64,000 bases of DNA from assembly GCA_018829205.1 (NCBI GenBank), contig JAHJUE010000029.1:1-64000 (forward strand), in the 5' to 3' direction. The position numbers and the translations under genes are program-made. Under the pieces are notes generated by a model. It was not told the DNA's origin. It did not search any database and saw only the letters and a program-made list of their open reading frames with translations. This document shows positions 8,738 to 17,177 of the stretch, one piece after another (positions within the stretch are counted from its first letter, which is position 1; every line of letters starts with the position of its first letter). The stretch comes from Bacteroidota bacterium. GTDB lineage: Bacteria > Bacteroidota > Ignavibacteria > Ignavibacteriales > Melioribacteraceae.

Positions 8738-9373
8738 ATGAAAGAAAACATAACCGCAATAGTATTAGCTGGTGGAAAAAGTTCAAGAATGAAAACCAAC
8801 AAGGCATTATTAAAAATTGGCAATTTGTCGATTATTAATATTTTAGTCGAAAAATTAGATTTATTATTTAATTCTGTTATTATTATTTCTAATTTCCCGG
8901 ACGAATATACAGAAACAGGTAAAATTATCTATAAGGACATATATCCATTTTTAGGCCCTGTTGCTGGAATCCACAGCGGATTATTTCACTCTAATACAGA
9001 AAATAACTTTATCATCTCTTGCGATATGCCATTAATAACTATTGAAGCTATAAAATACTTGCAAAATTTTCCATCAGAGAAGGATGCTGTATTATATGCA
9101 TTACATGGAAATTTGCAAATTCTTTGTGGCATCTACAAAAAGCGCGTTTATATACTTGCTGAACAATTTTTAATAAAATATAAAAACATAAAAAACTCAA
9201 AAAATAAAATTAATCTAAAATTATTTGATTTAATCAAAGCATTGAATGTAGATATTATTAATATAGACAACCTTAAGTTTTATAACGAAAACTTATTTTT
9301 TAATATGAACACCGAAAAAGATTATAACTATATAATTGAAATGCTAGAAATTAAAAACAAAACAAAGATATAA
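8738..9373 (+). CDS. mobA: Molybdenum cofactor guanylyltransferase
   Basis: 211 aa. The N-terminal nucleotidyltransferase signature is LAGGKSSRMKTNKALL, and a CDMPLI motif carries the catalytic Asp (about residue 90). It transfers GMP from GTP to molybdopterin to make the bis-MGD cofactor of enzymes such as nitrate reductase and formate dehydrogenase. No molybdoenzyme is in this window, so its client lies elsewhere. It stands alone, divergent from the histidine kinase. The C-terminal third is very Lys/Asn/Ile-rich and poorly conserved, as is common in MobA. Confidence 0.85.
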   Translation: MKENITAIVLAGGKSSRMKTNKALLKIGNLSIINILVEKLDLLFNSVIIISNFPDEYTETGKIIYKDIYPFLGPVAGIHSGLFHSNTENNFIISCDMPLITIEAIKYLQNFPSEKDAVLYALHGNLQILCGIYKKRVYILAEQFLIKYKNIKNSKNKINLKLFDLIKALNVDIINIDNLKFYNENLFFNMNTEKDYNYIIEMLEIKNKTKI

Positions 9374-9461
9374 TTTATTGGATTGTTGAATAAGCTAATT
9401 ACATTGTTTTTAGACAAATAACTTCTTTCAAATTGATCAAAATAATAAATCAAAAATATTT

Positions 9462-10958
9462 TTAGTATTTATTTAATTTCCCTTGTCTTTCTTTTGCCAG
9501 TTTATCCCATTCTTTTGCACTATTATCCAATAAGTTTTGTTTGTCTTCTCTAAGTGTCTGAATTTTAAGACCGATTACTTTCTGCGCTTTTTCTTTTGTT
9601 GAATAGTCAGGCAAGTCTAACGGATATTTCTGGCCATGTTTTACAAGGACCAAAGCAACTTCTCTTCTAGCTTCTTCAGCTTTCTGAACAGATGTTCCGA
9701 TAACTCTCATTGCTTCAAAAGGAGCGTGGAAACCGAGAGCGTTTGCTGCCGCAACCCAATCCCATCTCCATTGCGCGTGACGAATTAATTTCAACACCGG
9801 TTTCATTTCGGCTTCTGTGGCCCCGGCATCCCATGCGGCTTTTGCTTCAAGGTGAACGGCAGCCAGAGCTTTTTCCGCAAGTCTTCTTAACTCTTCCATT
9901 CTATCCTGTCTTTCATAAACATCTGTAATCAAATCCTGAGTCTTTTCTCTATGACATACCTGGCAAGAATTCTCAACATTATTTAACGGAGATTGAATAT
10001 GATGGTCCGTGAATTTAACTCCGCCTTCTGATTTATAAGGCATATGGCAATCCGCACAGGAAACTCCGCGTTTGGCATGTACGCCTGTCATATATAATTC
10101 ATAATCGGGGTGCTGTCCTTTTAACATAGGAGCTTTGCTTAAAGCATGTGTCCAGTCTGAAAAATCAATATCGTCATAATATTTTTCCATATCATCAGCG
10201 CTGAATCCGTTATCCCATGGGAAGGTTAAATATTCTGAACCTTCAACTTTCTTTTTGTCGAAATAATATTCAACGTGGCATTGAGCGCAAACAAGCGAAC
10301 GCATTTCGTTTCTTGAAAAATCTTTTATGTCTTTTCCCTGTCTTTGATACGCTTCAATTAAAGCAGGGCGTGTAATTTTTAAATTCATGGTTTCATTGTC
10401 GTGACAATCCTGACATCCGATAGGATTCACAATTTCAGCTCCTTTATCAAACCAATTACCTTTATAAAATTCGGCAGGTCCTACTTTTTCCATCAGTCTA
10501 GGAACATCGGTGCTTTTGCATGTCCAGCATGTTGCAGGCATTGGGTGTTCCTCTTCACCACCAGTCCGCAGGGTATTTCTTATATCTTTTACTGAATATG
10601 CATGTCCGCGGCCTTGGTTATAATCTCGTGAAAAACTATATCCCGCCCACATTACAACTAACTCGGGATATTTTTCCAGGTAGTCAACCATTTTTGAACC
10701 GCCGTGTTTACTGGCGAAATTAGTATCAAGCGTGGCTAAATATGTTTCATATTCGCGGGGAAAATTTTCACCCCAGACCTCGTTTCTCGGTTCATAATCT
10801 GCGATTGGTTTTACCATTTGCAGGGTATACATTCCCTCGCTTCTTCTTTCAACAATTGAAGAAGCGAACAGTCCCAGAATAAATACTACAATTACCGTGG
10901 AAATAAATAATGTCCAGTTAACCCAGGGTTTTCTTCTGCTGTCGTTTTTGTTTTCCAT
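9462..10958 (-). CDS. nrfA: Ammonia-forming cytochrome c nitrite reductase
   Basis: 498 aa pentahaem enzyme that reduces nitrite to ammonium with six electrons in the periplasm. The active-site haem has the diagnostic CWTCK motif (Cys144-Lys148) in place of CXXCH. The four other haems are CQDCH (182), CAQCH (224), CADCH (301) and CQVCH (332). An N-terminal hydrophobic segment (about 14-34) serves as signal or anchor. It lies 20 bp downstream of nrfH, and a GGGAAAG ribosome site precedes the ATG. The operon promoter carries the dyad shared with the nos operon. Confidence 0.97.
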   Translation of the reverse strand: MENKNDSRRKPWVNWTLFISTVIVVFILGLFASSIVERRSEGMYTLQMVKPIADYEPRNEVWGENFPREYETYLATLDTNFASKHGGSKMVDYLEKYPELVVMWAGYSFSRDYNQGRGHAYSVKDIRNTLRTGGEEEHPMPATCWTCKSTDVPRLMEKVGPAEFYKGNWFDKGAEIVNPIGCQDCHDNETMNLKITRPALIEAYQRQGKDIKDFSRNEMRSLVCAQCHVEYYFDKKKVEGSEYLTFPWDNGFSADDMEKYYDDIDFSDWTHALSKAPMLKGQHPDYELYMTGVHAKRGVSCADCHMPYKSEGGVKFTDHHIQSPLNNVENSCQVCHREKTQDLITDVYERQDRMEELRRLAEKALAAVHLEAKAAWDAGATEAEMKPVLKLIRHAQWRWDWVAAANALGFHAPFEAMRVIGTSVQKAEEARREVALVLVKHGQKYPLDLPDYSTKEKAQKVIGLKIQTLREDKQNLLDNSAKEWDKLAKERQGKLNKY

Positions 10959-10978
10959 TTTTCTTTCCCTAATTAATT

Positions 10979-11599
10979 TTATTTTTCTTTTTCAGTAAAC
11001 TTTCTAAGCCATTCTGGAACAACAGGCTCCAATGCAGGCACATTTGCATTTGGTGTAGATGATAAACTGTGTACTTTGCCGTGCGGCACATCGCGGTGAC
11101 AATCCCAGCAGTATCTTTCTCCCTCGTCAAATATCATTGCCGCATTTATTGATCTAACCGCTACAGGGTGAATATTATTTTGATGGCATCTAATGCAATT
11201 CTCCTGTACGGCGTCTTTTCCTGCCTGCTTAATTTGAATTACTTGTGGTTCCAGTCTAAACGTAAACATTGTCGCATGCCGTAAACCGTCCATAGCTTTG
11301 AAATAGTATTTTCTAACGAAGGTGTCTTGTGGCACATGGCAGTCATTGCAGACCAAGTCTCTACCGTGACTGCTTTTTGACCATGTGATATATTCAGGAT
11401 TCATAATATGACAATTAATACATGCCCGCGGATCATCGGATAAATATGAAACAGCGTTTGAAATGTGAAGAATATAAAACACCATTCCGGTCATTATCCC
11501 CAGAAATATAATAACCGGGAATCTCCATTGCGGCGGCGGAGTTAAGGTGTTTATTATCTTTTTCAAAAATGAAGAATTACTTGTTTTGTTTTCTTCCAT
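10979..11599 (-). CDS. nrfH: NrfH-type tetrahaem quinol dehydrogenase
   Basis: 206 aa NapC/NirT-family cytochrome. One membrane anchor (about residues 28-48) is followed by CINCH (60-64), CNDCH (84-88), CIRCH (135-139) and CWDCH (164-168). The Met in CINCHIM matches the unusual distal ligation of the first NrfH haem. It oxidises menaquinol and passes electrons to NrfA. Its first 23 bases overlap the 3' end of the NapH-like gene, so the two are translationally coupled. Confidence 0.95.
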   Translation of the reverse strand: MEENKTSNSSFLKKIINTLTPPPQWRFPVIIFLGIMTGMVFYILHISNAVSYLSDDPRACINCHIMNPEYITWSKSSHGRDLVCNDCHVPQDTFVRKYYFKAMDGLRHATMFTFRLEPQVIQIKQAGKDAVQENCIRCHQNNIHPVAVRSINAAMIFDEGERYCWDCHRDVPHGKVHSLSSTPNANVPALEPVVPEWLRKFTEKEK

Positions 11600-12680
11600 C
11601 AGCTTTTTCCTTTTCTGAGACTTTGTTTAGTGTTTCAATGTCTTGTACAGATGTTGGATGACCAATTCTATCGAGATTTTGGTAATAAAGTAAATAATCT
11701 TCCTTAGTTGCCTTGCTTTCCCAGTTTCCGGTAAACATTCCGATCGAAATGACAATAAGATAAATTATCGCAATTCCAATAGCAATCTTAGGTTTTGAAA
11801 TTTTCTTTTTTGTGATTAATGATTTTACATCAAGCGTATCGGCAACGGGACATGCGTCAACGCAGCTTAAGCATGTCGAACACTCGTCCGAAATAACATT
11901 TATTATTTTATTAACTTTTATATTTGACGGGCACGCCTTAGCGCAAAGGCCGCAGTCAATGCAGCTTATCGGATCTCTTTTAATTTTATTCGGACTAATT
12001 AATGACGTGATTCCTAGTAAGGCGCCGTAAGGACAAAGATATCTGCACCAAAAATTTCTTATAATAATTGATAGAAGAAATAGTACGCCGATTACGATTA
12101 ATGAAAATTGGGTTATGTTCGCGAAGAAATGATACATCTTTACATCGGCGACAATATTATAAGGGCTATCCAAAAAATATTTTAATGAAAGAGCCGTCAT
12201 TGAAAAAAATATTGCGTACACAAAAAACGCGAGCAGTAAATATTTTAAACTCCGCAAAGGAATATCTAAAAACCTCGGCAGTTTTAATTTTCTCTTAAAT
12301 AATTTTTTCTGAATCTTTTCTCCGAAATCCCCAACAAGTTCAGAAATAAATCCGACAGGGCATAACCAGCTGCAGAATGATTTTCCGAAAACAAGTGAAA
12401 TAGAAATTATTGCCAGAAGGATAAAAAATCCCGCCGGATGAGCGTCGTGAATTTCTCCTGTTAAAAAAAAGTAATAAATACTCATCAACGCGCTTATCGG
12501 CAAAAAGCCTTCAACACCCGCAGGTCTGTTGTAAAATTCAGTAGTTCCGCCCGATTCTAAGTAGGTTGTAAAAAGATAAAACTCTATTCCTATATAGATG
12601 CACAATAATGCAAAAACCGATTGAAATACAAACCTGTATTTCTGAACTGGTTTTTCTATGTTTTTTATATATTTCGCCAT
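11577..12680 (-). CDS. NapH-like polytopic membrane 4Fe-4S protein
   Basis: 367 aa. About five membrane segments, two cytoplasmic-side CX3CP motifs (CSWLCP at 103-108 and CRYLCP at 212-217), and two ferredoxin-type clusters (Cys240/243/246/250 and Cys267/270/273/277). The family (NapH, and the NosR C-terminus) passes electrons from quinol to periplasmic reductases or helps mature them. It is the first gene of the nrf operon and overlaps nrfH. Since nrfH already oxidises quinol, this may be a second electron entry or may serve the nos system, which lacks NosR/NosGH here. Confidence 0.85.
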   Translation of the reverse strand: MAKYIKNIEKPVQKYRFVFQSVFALLCIYIGIEFYLFTTYLESGGTTEFYNRPAGVEGFLPISALMSIYYFFLTGEIHDAHPAGFFILLAIISISLVFGKSFCSWLCPVGFISELVGDFGEKIQKKLFKRKLKLPRFLDIPLRSLKYLLLAFFVYAIFFSMTALSLKYFLDSPYNIVADVKMYHFFANITQFSLIVIGVLFLLSIIIRNFWCRYLCPYGALLGITSLISPNKIKRDPISCIDCGLCAKACPSNIKVNKIINVISDECSTCLSCVDACPVADTLDVKSLITKKKISKPKIAIGIAIIYLIVISIGMFTGNWESKATKEDYLLYYQNLDRIGHPTSVQDIETLNKVSEKEKADGRKQNK

Positions 12681-12699
12681 AAATGTACTTTCAATTTAT

Positions 12700-12752
12700 A
12701 AACAGATTTTAAATTCTGATTATAAATTAATCGTTTAAGATTCTTTTGTCAA
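12700..12752 (-). promoter_or_regulatory. nrf operon promoter with overlapping dyad operator
   Basis: Read on the minus strand: TTGACA (12747-12752), 17-bp spacer, TAATTT (12724-12729), two bases, then AATCAGA-N8-TCTGTTT (12721-12700). The dyad covers the expected transcription start and ends 19 bp before the ATG at 12680, which implies repression. One arm base differs from the copy at the nos promoter. Confidence 0.72.
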
Positions 12753-12821
12753 CTTAAAAAAGCAGCGGAAATTTTAAATTAGAAAAATTTTTCTGTCCAT
12801 AAAAAGACATCAAGATTTTAT

Positions 12822-12874
12822 TTGCGGATTAAATTAGTTTTTAATAATTTTAAATCAGAAAAAATAATCTGATT
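12822..12874 (+). promoter_or_regulatory. Ferredoxin gene promoter with overlapping dyad operator
   Basis: TTGCGG (12822-12827), 17-bp spacer, TAATTT (12845-12850), two bases, then a perfect AATCAGA-N8-TCTGATT dyad (12853-12874), 13 bp before the ATG at 12888. The layout is the same as at the nrf promoter on the opposite strand and at the nos promoter. Confidence 0.7.
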
Positions 12875-12887
12875 ATGGGAAAACGGA

Positions 12888-13730
12888 ATGAAAAGAAAAA
12901 TTATAAAAATAGATGAAGATAAATGCGACGGATGCGGAGTTTGCGTACCCGAATGTCATGAAGGTGCGCTTCAAATTATTGACGGAAAAGTAAGATTAAT
13001 CAGCGATCTTTTCTGCGACGGACTGGGAGCGTGTATTGGTCACTGTCCTCAGGATGCTTTATTAATTGAAGAACGGGAAGCTGAGCCTTACGACGAAACA
13101 AAGGTAATGGATTATATTGTTAAGGGAGGTCCAAATGTTATTAAAGCTCATCTTGAACATCTGCGCGATCACGAAGAATTTGAATACTTAAAAGAAGCGT
13201 TTTTTTATTTGGAAGCCAAAGGTATTTATAATCCTATAAAAGATATTAAACCGCCGGTTACTAAACAGCATCAAGCATGCCCTGGATCGGCTTCAAGAGT
13301 TATTGAAAAGAAAAATACCGGAAACGACGAAAGCGGGAAACGCGAATCTCATTTAACGCAATGGCCTATTCAGCTTCATCTTGTTCCCCCAACGGCGCCG
13401 TATTATAAAAACTCAGATTTATTATTGGCGGCTGATTGTGTCGGATTCAGTTATGGTGATTTTCACAAAGATTTTATGAAGGATAAAAGTTTAGCAATCG
13501 CATGCCCAAAACTTGATACCAATAAAGAGGTATATCTAGAAAAGATAACATCAATGATTAAAGACGCCGGAGTTAAATCTATTACTGTAGTAATAATGCA
13601 GGTTCCGTGCTGCGGAGGATTGGTGCAAATTGCGCAGCAAGCTGTTACGGCATCAGGCAAAAACATTCCGGTTGAAGTAATAGTGATAGGCGTAAACGGA
13701 GAAGTTCTTCAGAAAGCTATTATTAACTAA
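12888..13730 (+). CDS. Ferredoxin-domain protein with Cys-rich C-terminal domain
   Basis: 280 aa, soluble. The first cluster motif is complete (Cys13/16/19/23). The second reads CDGLGAC...C, with Leu where the second Cys is expected (Cys43, 49 and 53 only), which suggests a 3Fe-type or differently ligated cluster. The C-terminal half has ACP and VPCCGG motifs like those in iron-sulphur redox proteins. I recall relatives near hybrid-cluster (hcp) genes in anaerobes, but hcp is not in this window. It is divergent from nrf and shares its operator, so a role in nitrogen-oxide stress or respiration is likely. The substrate is unknown. Confidence 0.75.
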   Translation: MKRKIIKIDEDKCDGCGVCVPECHEGALQIIDGKVRLISDLFCDGLGACIGHCPQDALLIEEREAEPYDETKVMDYIVKGGPNVIKAHLEHLRDHEEFEYLKEAFFYLEAKGIYNPIKDIKPPVTKQHQACPGSASRVIEKKNTGNDESGKRESHLTQWPIQLHLVPPTAPYYKNSDLLLAADCVGFSYGDFHKDFMKDKSLAIACPKLDTNKEVYLEKITSMIKDAGVKSITVVIMQVPCCGGLVQIAQQAVTASGKNIPVEVIVIGVNGEVLQKAIIN

Positions 13731-13736
13731 AAGATT

Positions 13737-13755
13737 CCCTCCCCTATGGGGAGGG
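13737..13755. terminator. Hairpin between convergent genes
   Basis: A perfect 8-bp GC-rich stem (CCCTCCCC / GGGGAGGG) with a TAT loop lies in the 36-bp gap between the ferredoxin gene (+) and the TonB receptor gene (-). The T runs on both sides are short, so it is probably a weak bidirectional terminator. Confidence 0.6.
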
Positions 13756-13766
13756 TTATAATAGTA

Positions 13767-16172
13767 TTACCAACCCGCGCGAAAAGATAATATAAAATTT
13801 CTTCCTGAAGCCGCAATGCCCGAACTGTAAGGACGGTAGCGCTGGTCTGTTAAATTTTCTATTCCGGCGGACAGAGAAAAAATATCCGTCAATTGATACA
13901 TTGTTTTAAAATTTAATGTGTACCATGAAGGCGAATATGGATTTCCGTTTTTATCTGCCGCGTAAAGATAATCTTTGCCTTTTTCTTCTTCGGCCAAATT
14001 ATCATAACTAATTTCGCCGTTATAGATAGCGTATAAATCAAATTTAAGTTTTTGAGCAGTGTAGGTTATATGCGCTGCGCCGAATAATGGTCCGGCGTGA
14101 CGCAAAGGACTTGTACTTCCGTTATCTAATTCTTCTTCCCCGCTTTGATAATTTGCTCTTGCGGCAAAACCAAATCCGCCTGAGAATTTGATTTCTATAC
14201 CTGTTTGAATTCCCCACACATTCGCTTCAGCAGCATTTTGTATTGCCTGTACCTTGCTTAATTCACCGTTGTAATTAATGCTGTCCAAACCGTTTAATTT
14301 AAAATCCCGCCTAACCATCGCGTCGTTTAAAATTGTATAATAGCCTGTCATATCGATTTTAATATAATCACCAAAAACTTTCGCGATTCCGATTTCAGCA
14401 TTATATGCATACTCGGATTTTAATGTTGGGTTCGGAACAACAACTGATCCCGGCTCGCTATCAAATATTTTTCCTATATCGTCGACATTAGGCGAACGGA
14501 ATCCGGTTGAAAGATTTGCGCTGATTGACCATGATTCATAGGGATGAAATACCATACCTACATTTCCAGTTACGGCGCCTTCGCTTAACTCTGCTTTTGA
14601 AAACGGGAACGGATAAAATGTTAAATCAAAATCTGAGTTAAGTTTAAAATAGTTATATCTAATTCCCGCCTGCAATGATAATTTTTCATTGGCTTTAAAT
14701 TGATAGACAGCATAAATAGAATATGATTCCCAAGTGGAAGCCGGATATCGGGATGGTCCGGGATTAATTATCCGGGTTATAATGTCTTTATCGGTACCGG
14801 AAGAAACAACATCGTTATAAACCGCTTCCGCGCCGTAATTAATTTGATGTATGTTATTTATGCTTTTTGTTAGATCAAAATTTATTGAATAAGCATTTAC
14901 TTTTTCAAGGCGGCTTCTTAATTCATAATCATTAAAGTCCCGGTCGTTTCTGCTTTCTTCGAAAAATTGATGAGCGAAACGTATTGTAACATCATCATAA
15001 AAACTATTAGCTTCGTGATTGTTAATAATAAAATTATTCATCATCCATTTTTGCGGACCGTAATACCATTCTCCGCTTCTAGGCAAACCGTTTTTGTAAC
15101 GAATATGCCTATCGTACCTGCTGTAATTAGTTGTTGCGGAATAATGAAATCCGTATTCAAATTCCCAGTCTTGCAGGTATTTGTATTTAATTTTCTGCAT
15201 AAGATTTATTTGAGAATAGCCTGTCGGTGTTTGGACTAAAGGGTCATCGTTTTTAAATACCCTGTCAACTCCGTCCACTCTCTGCACATAATCATCTCTT
15301 AAATAATCCTCCGGACCATTACTTCCCATTTTTAAATCGCCGAATTCATTATATGATATGCTTGTTGTAAACGCGATATTTTTCCATCCTACATTAAAAT
15401 CAACATGTCCGCTTTTTTCATTGTTGGCGGTAGCCTGTCTTACGGCAGCATTTCCTTTTATATAAGGACTTTCATTTAATGAGAATTGGGGGGAAAGAGT
15501 ATAAAAACTCATAACTCCGCCGATAGCGTCGCTGCCGTATATTACAGAACCGGGACCGAAAAGGACTTCTGTTCTTTCAACAGCGAAAGGATCAAGCGAT
15601 ATTACATTTTGCAGATTACCGCTTCGGAATATGGCTGTGTTCATTCTGATTCCGTCAATGGCAATTAAAACACGGTTGGTCGCAAATCCTCTAATCATTG
15701 GGCTTCCGCCCCCCTGCTGACTTTTCTGAATAAACACTTCTCCCGATGAAGCCAGCATGTCGGCCGCGGTTTGCGGGTTTTGAAGCATCACGTCCCGGGG
15801 ATTAATGGTTGCAATTTTTACAGGTATATCGCGTTGAGTCTGATTCCATTTTGTTGCTGAAACAATTACCTGATCCAATGAAATATTTGTCGGTTCTAAA
15901 TATACTTTAAAATCCCTGTCTTTAATTTCTTTATAAGTCCTGTTCTCAGTTTTAAAACCAAGAAGTTGAAAAGTTATTTTTTCCGAATTAATAAATTTGC
16001 GGATATTAGCCTGTCCGGCCGAATTAGTAACCGTAAATGCTTTTGGCTCGCTGCTTGTAATATTTACAAGCTCGAGCGCGTGACCGCTTTCTTTATCGAT
16101 CACGGTAATAATCTGCGCATTAATAAAAGAGTAAAAACAGAAAATAAAAAACAATAAAATGTTTTTTTTCAT
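13767..16172 (-). CDS. TonB-dependent outer-membrane receptor
   Basis: 801 aa. A cleavable signal peptide (about 1-19) is followed by a carboxypeptidase-regulatory-like domain (about 20-105) as in Bacteroidota receptors, the plug domain (IRGFATNRVLIAIDGIRMN at about 165), and a beta-barrel ending in an aromatic-terminal strand (FILSFRAGW). It imports a chelated metal or other ligand across the outer membrane with TonB. It lies between nrf and nos, both of which need haem or copper, so copper or haem uptake is a reasonable guess. The ligand cannot be read from sequence. Confidence 0.93.
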   Translation of the reverse strand: MKKNILLFFIFCFYSFINAQIITVIDKESGHALELVNITSSEPKAFTVTNSAGQANIRKFINSEKITFQLLGFKTENRTYKEIKDRDFKVYLEPTNISLDQVIVSATKWNQTQRDIPVKIATINPRDVMLQNPQTAADMLASSGEVFIQKSQQGGGSPMIRGFATNRVLIAIDGIRMNTAIFRSGNLQNVISLDPFAVERTEVLFGPGSVIYGSDAIGGVMSFYTLSPQFSLNESPYIKGNAAVRQATANNEKSGHVDFNVGWKNIAFTTSISYNEFGDLKMGSNGPEDYLRDDYVQRVDGVDRVFKNDDPLVQTPTGYSQINLMQKIKYKYLQDWEFEYGFHYSATTNYSRYDRHIRYKNGLPRSGEWYYGPQKWMMNNFIINNHEANSFYDDVTIRFAHQFFEESRNDRDFNDYELRSRLEKVNAYSINFDLTKSINNIHQINYGAEAVYNDVVSSGTDKDIITRIINPGPSRYPASTWESYSIYAVYQFKANEKLSLQAGIRYNYFKLNSDFDLTFYPFPFSKAELSEGAVTGNVGMVFHPYESWSISANLSTGFRSPNVDDIGKIFDSEPGSVVVPNPTLKSEYAYNAEIGIAKVFGDYIKIDMTGYYTILNDAMVRRDFKLNGLDSINYNGELSKVQAIQNAAEANVWGIQTGIEIKFSGGFGFAARANYQSGEEELDNGSTSPLRHAGPLFGAAHITYTAQKLKFDLYAIYNGEISYDNLAEEEKGKDYLYAADKNGNPYSPSWYTLNFKTMYQLTDIFSLSAGIENLTDQRYRPYSSGIAASGRNFILSFRAGW

Positions 16173-16243
16173 AATAATTCCTATAGTTTCATACCAATAA
16201 TTAAAAACTCTATTCGCGGAAAATTCCGGGACAAAATATTATT

Positions 16244-16780
16244 TTATGAAATTATAGTTTTTGGGGGCGGCGTATCGGGTATTAAATAACGGGAGGAATA
16301 ATCAATTATATAGCGAGGAAAAAGAGCGGACCTAAATTCATTGCCAAAATTATTATTATAACTAAATGAGTTAATAAAAAGCGAATTAAAAAAAGTATTT
16401 AGTCTTTGCGACCTTTCTCTGTTTTGTTGATGACTTCCGGAGGCTTGACTTACAAGCGATTCCAGCTGTTTATTTAGTTTTGTTTCTTCATGATCCCACC
16501 AGCACCAGAAATAAATACTGTCGCTTTTTATTTCTTTTTGCACAATATCATACATCTCCCCTTGATATTCAAACTCTTTTGAATGTTCCCATCTTAGTTT
16601 TGTATTTGTTTCTTCAATAGAAAATTTTAATAGCACTAATTCGTTTTTATCAATTTTAGATACAAGAAACCGCTTAATCTCTTTTTTTGTAATATATTTT
16701 TCATACTGAATAATAGAATACAAAAACCAAAGGGGAGAAATAATGGTAATAATTAATAATATAGAAATTGTTCTTTTCAA
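16244..16780 (-). CDS. Small membrane-anchored protein of unknown function
   Basis: 178 aa with a TTG start. An N-terminal hydrophobic segment (about 5-25) is followed by a charged region, an aromatic patch (FWCWWDHEE, about 95) and a C-terminal tail rich in Ser/Tyr/Asn that ends in PDTPPPK. I recognise no family. It lies 71 bp upstream of the TonB receptor in the same direction, and small proteins of this kind often accompany metal-related receptors in Bacteroidota. His, Cys and Trp in the middle could bind metal, but that is speculation. Confidence 0.6.
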   Translation of the reverse strand: MKRTISILLIITIISPLWFLYSIIQYEKYITKKEIKRFLVSKIDKNELVLLKFSIEETNTKLRWEHSKEFEYQGEMYDIVQKEIKSDSIYFWCWWDHEETKLNKQLESLVSQASGSHQQNRERSQRLNTFFNSLFINSFSYNNNFGNEFRSALFPRYIIDYSSRYLIPDTPPPKTIIS

Positions 16781-16961
16781 GTATCCGCTTTTTTTATTTC
16801 CCGAATATAACCAATTATTAAAATAAATATTTTTTTGAGAAGTTAGACGTTTCTAAAAATAAATATTACTTAAAAACTTCATTTTGGTTTTATTTTTTGA
16901 ATTAATTCAGGGCTGATATATAAATGTGTCGTTCAGAATAAGATAAAAAACCATTTAATAC

Positions 16962-17013
16962 TTGACACGTGGTCTTTTATTTATTATCTTTAATCAGAAT
17001 AAAAAATCTGATT
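16962..17013 (+). promoter_or_regulatory. rrf2-nos promoter with overlapping dyad operator
   Basis: TTGACA (16962-16967), 17-bp spacer, TATCTT (16985-16990), one base, then a perfect AATCAGA-N8-TCTGATT dyad (16992-17013) spanning the expected start of transcription. The leader to the rrf2 ATG is about 180 bases. The rest of the 397-bp gap (16781-17177) is AT-rich with no gene that I can support. The same architecture occurs at the nrf and ferredoxin promoters. Confidence 0.75.
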
Positions 17014-17177
17014 ATAAAAATGACTATTAAATTTTATTGTTTTTATATTTTTTCACAATTTTCTCATCTCTCCATACTCCGTCTTCTATATCTATAAAAA
17101 CAAACTAAGGCAGAAAAGAATAGTAAAAACAAAATAAAATAATTTTCACTTTTAAAATAGGACATTACATTCTATTT

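Noticed and set aside
16244-16780. HYC_CC_PP-type small protein
   Set aside because: Only the hydrophobic start and the PPP tail resemble it; the HYC and CC motifs are absent.
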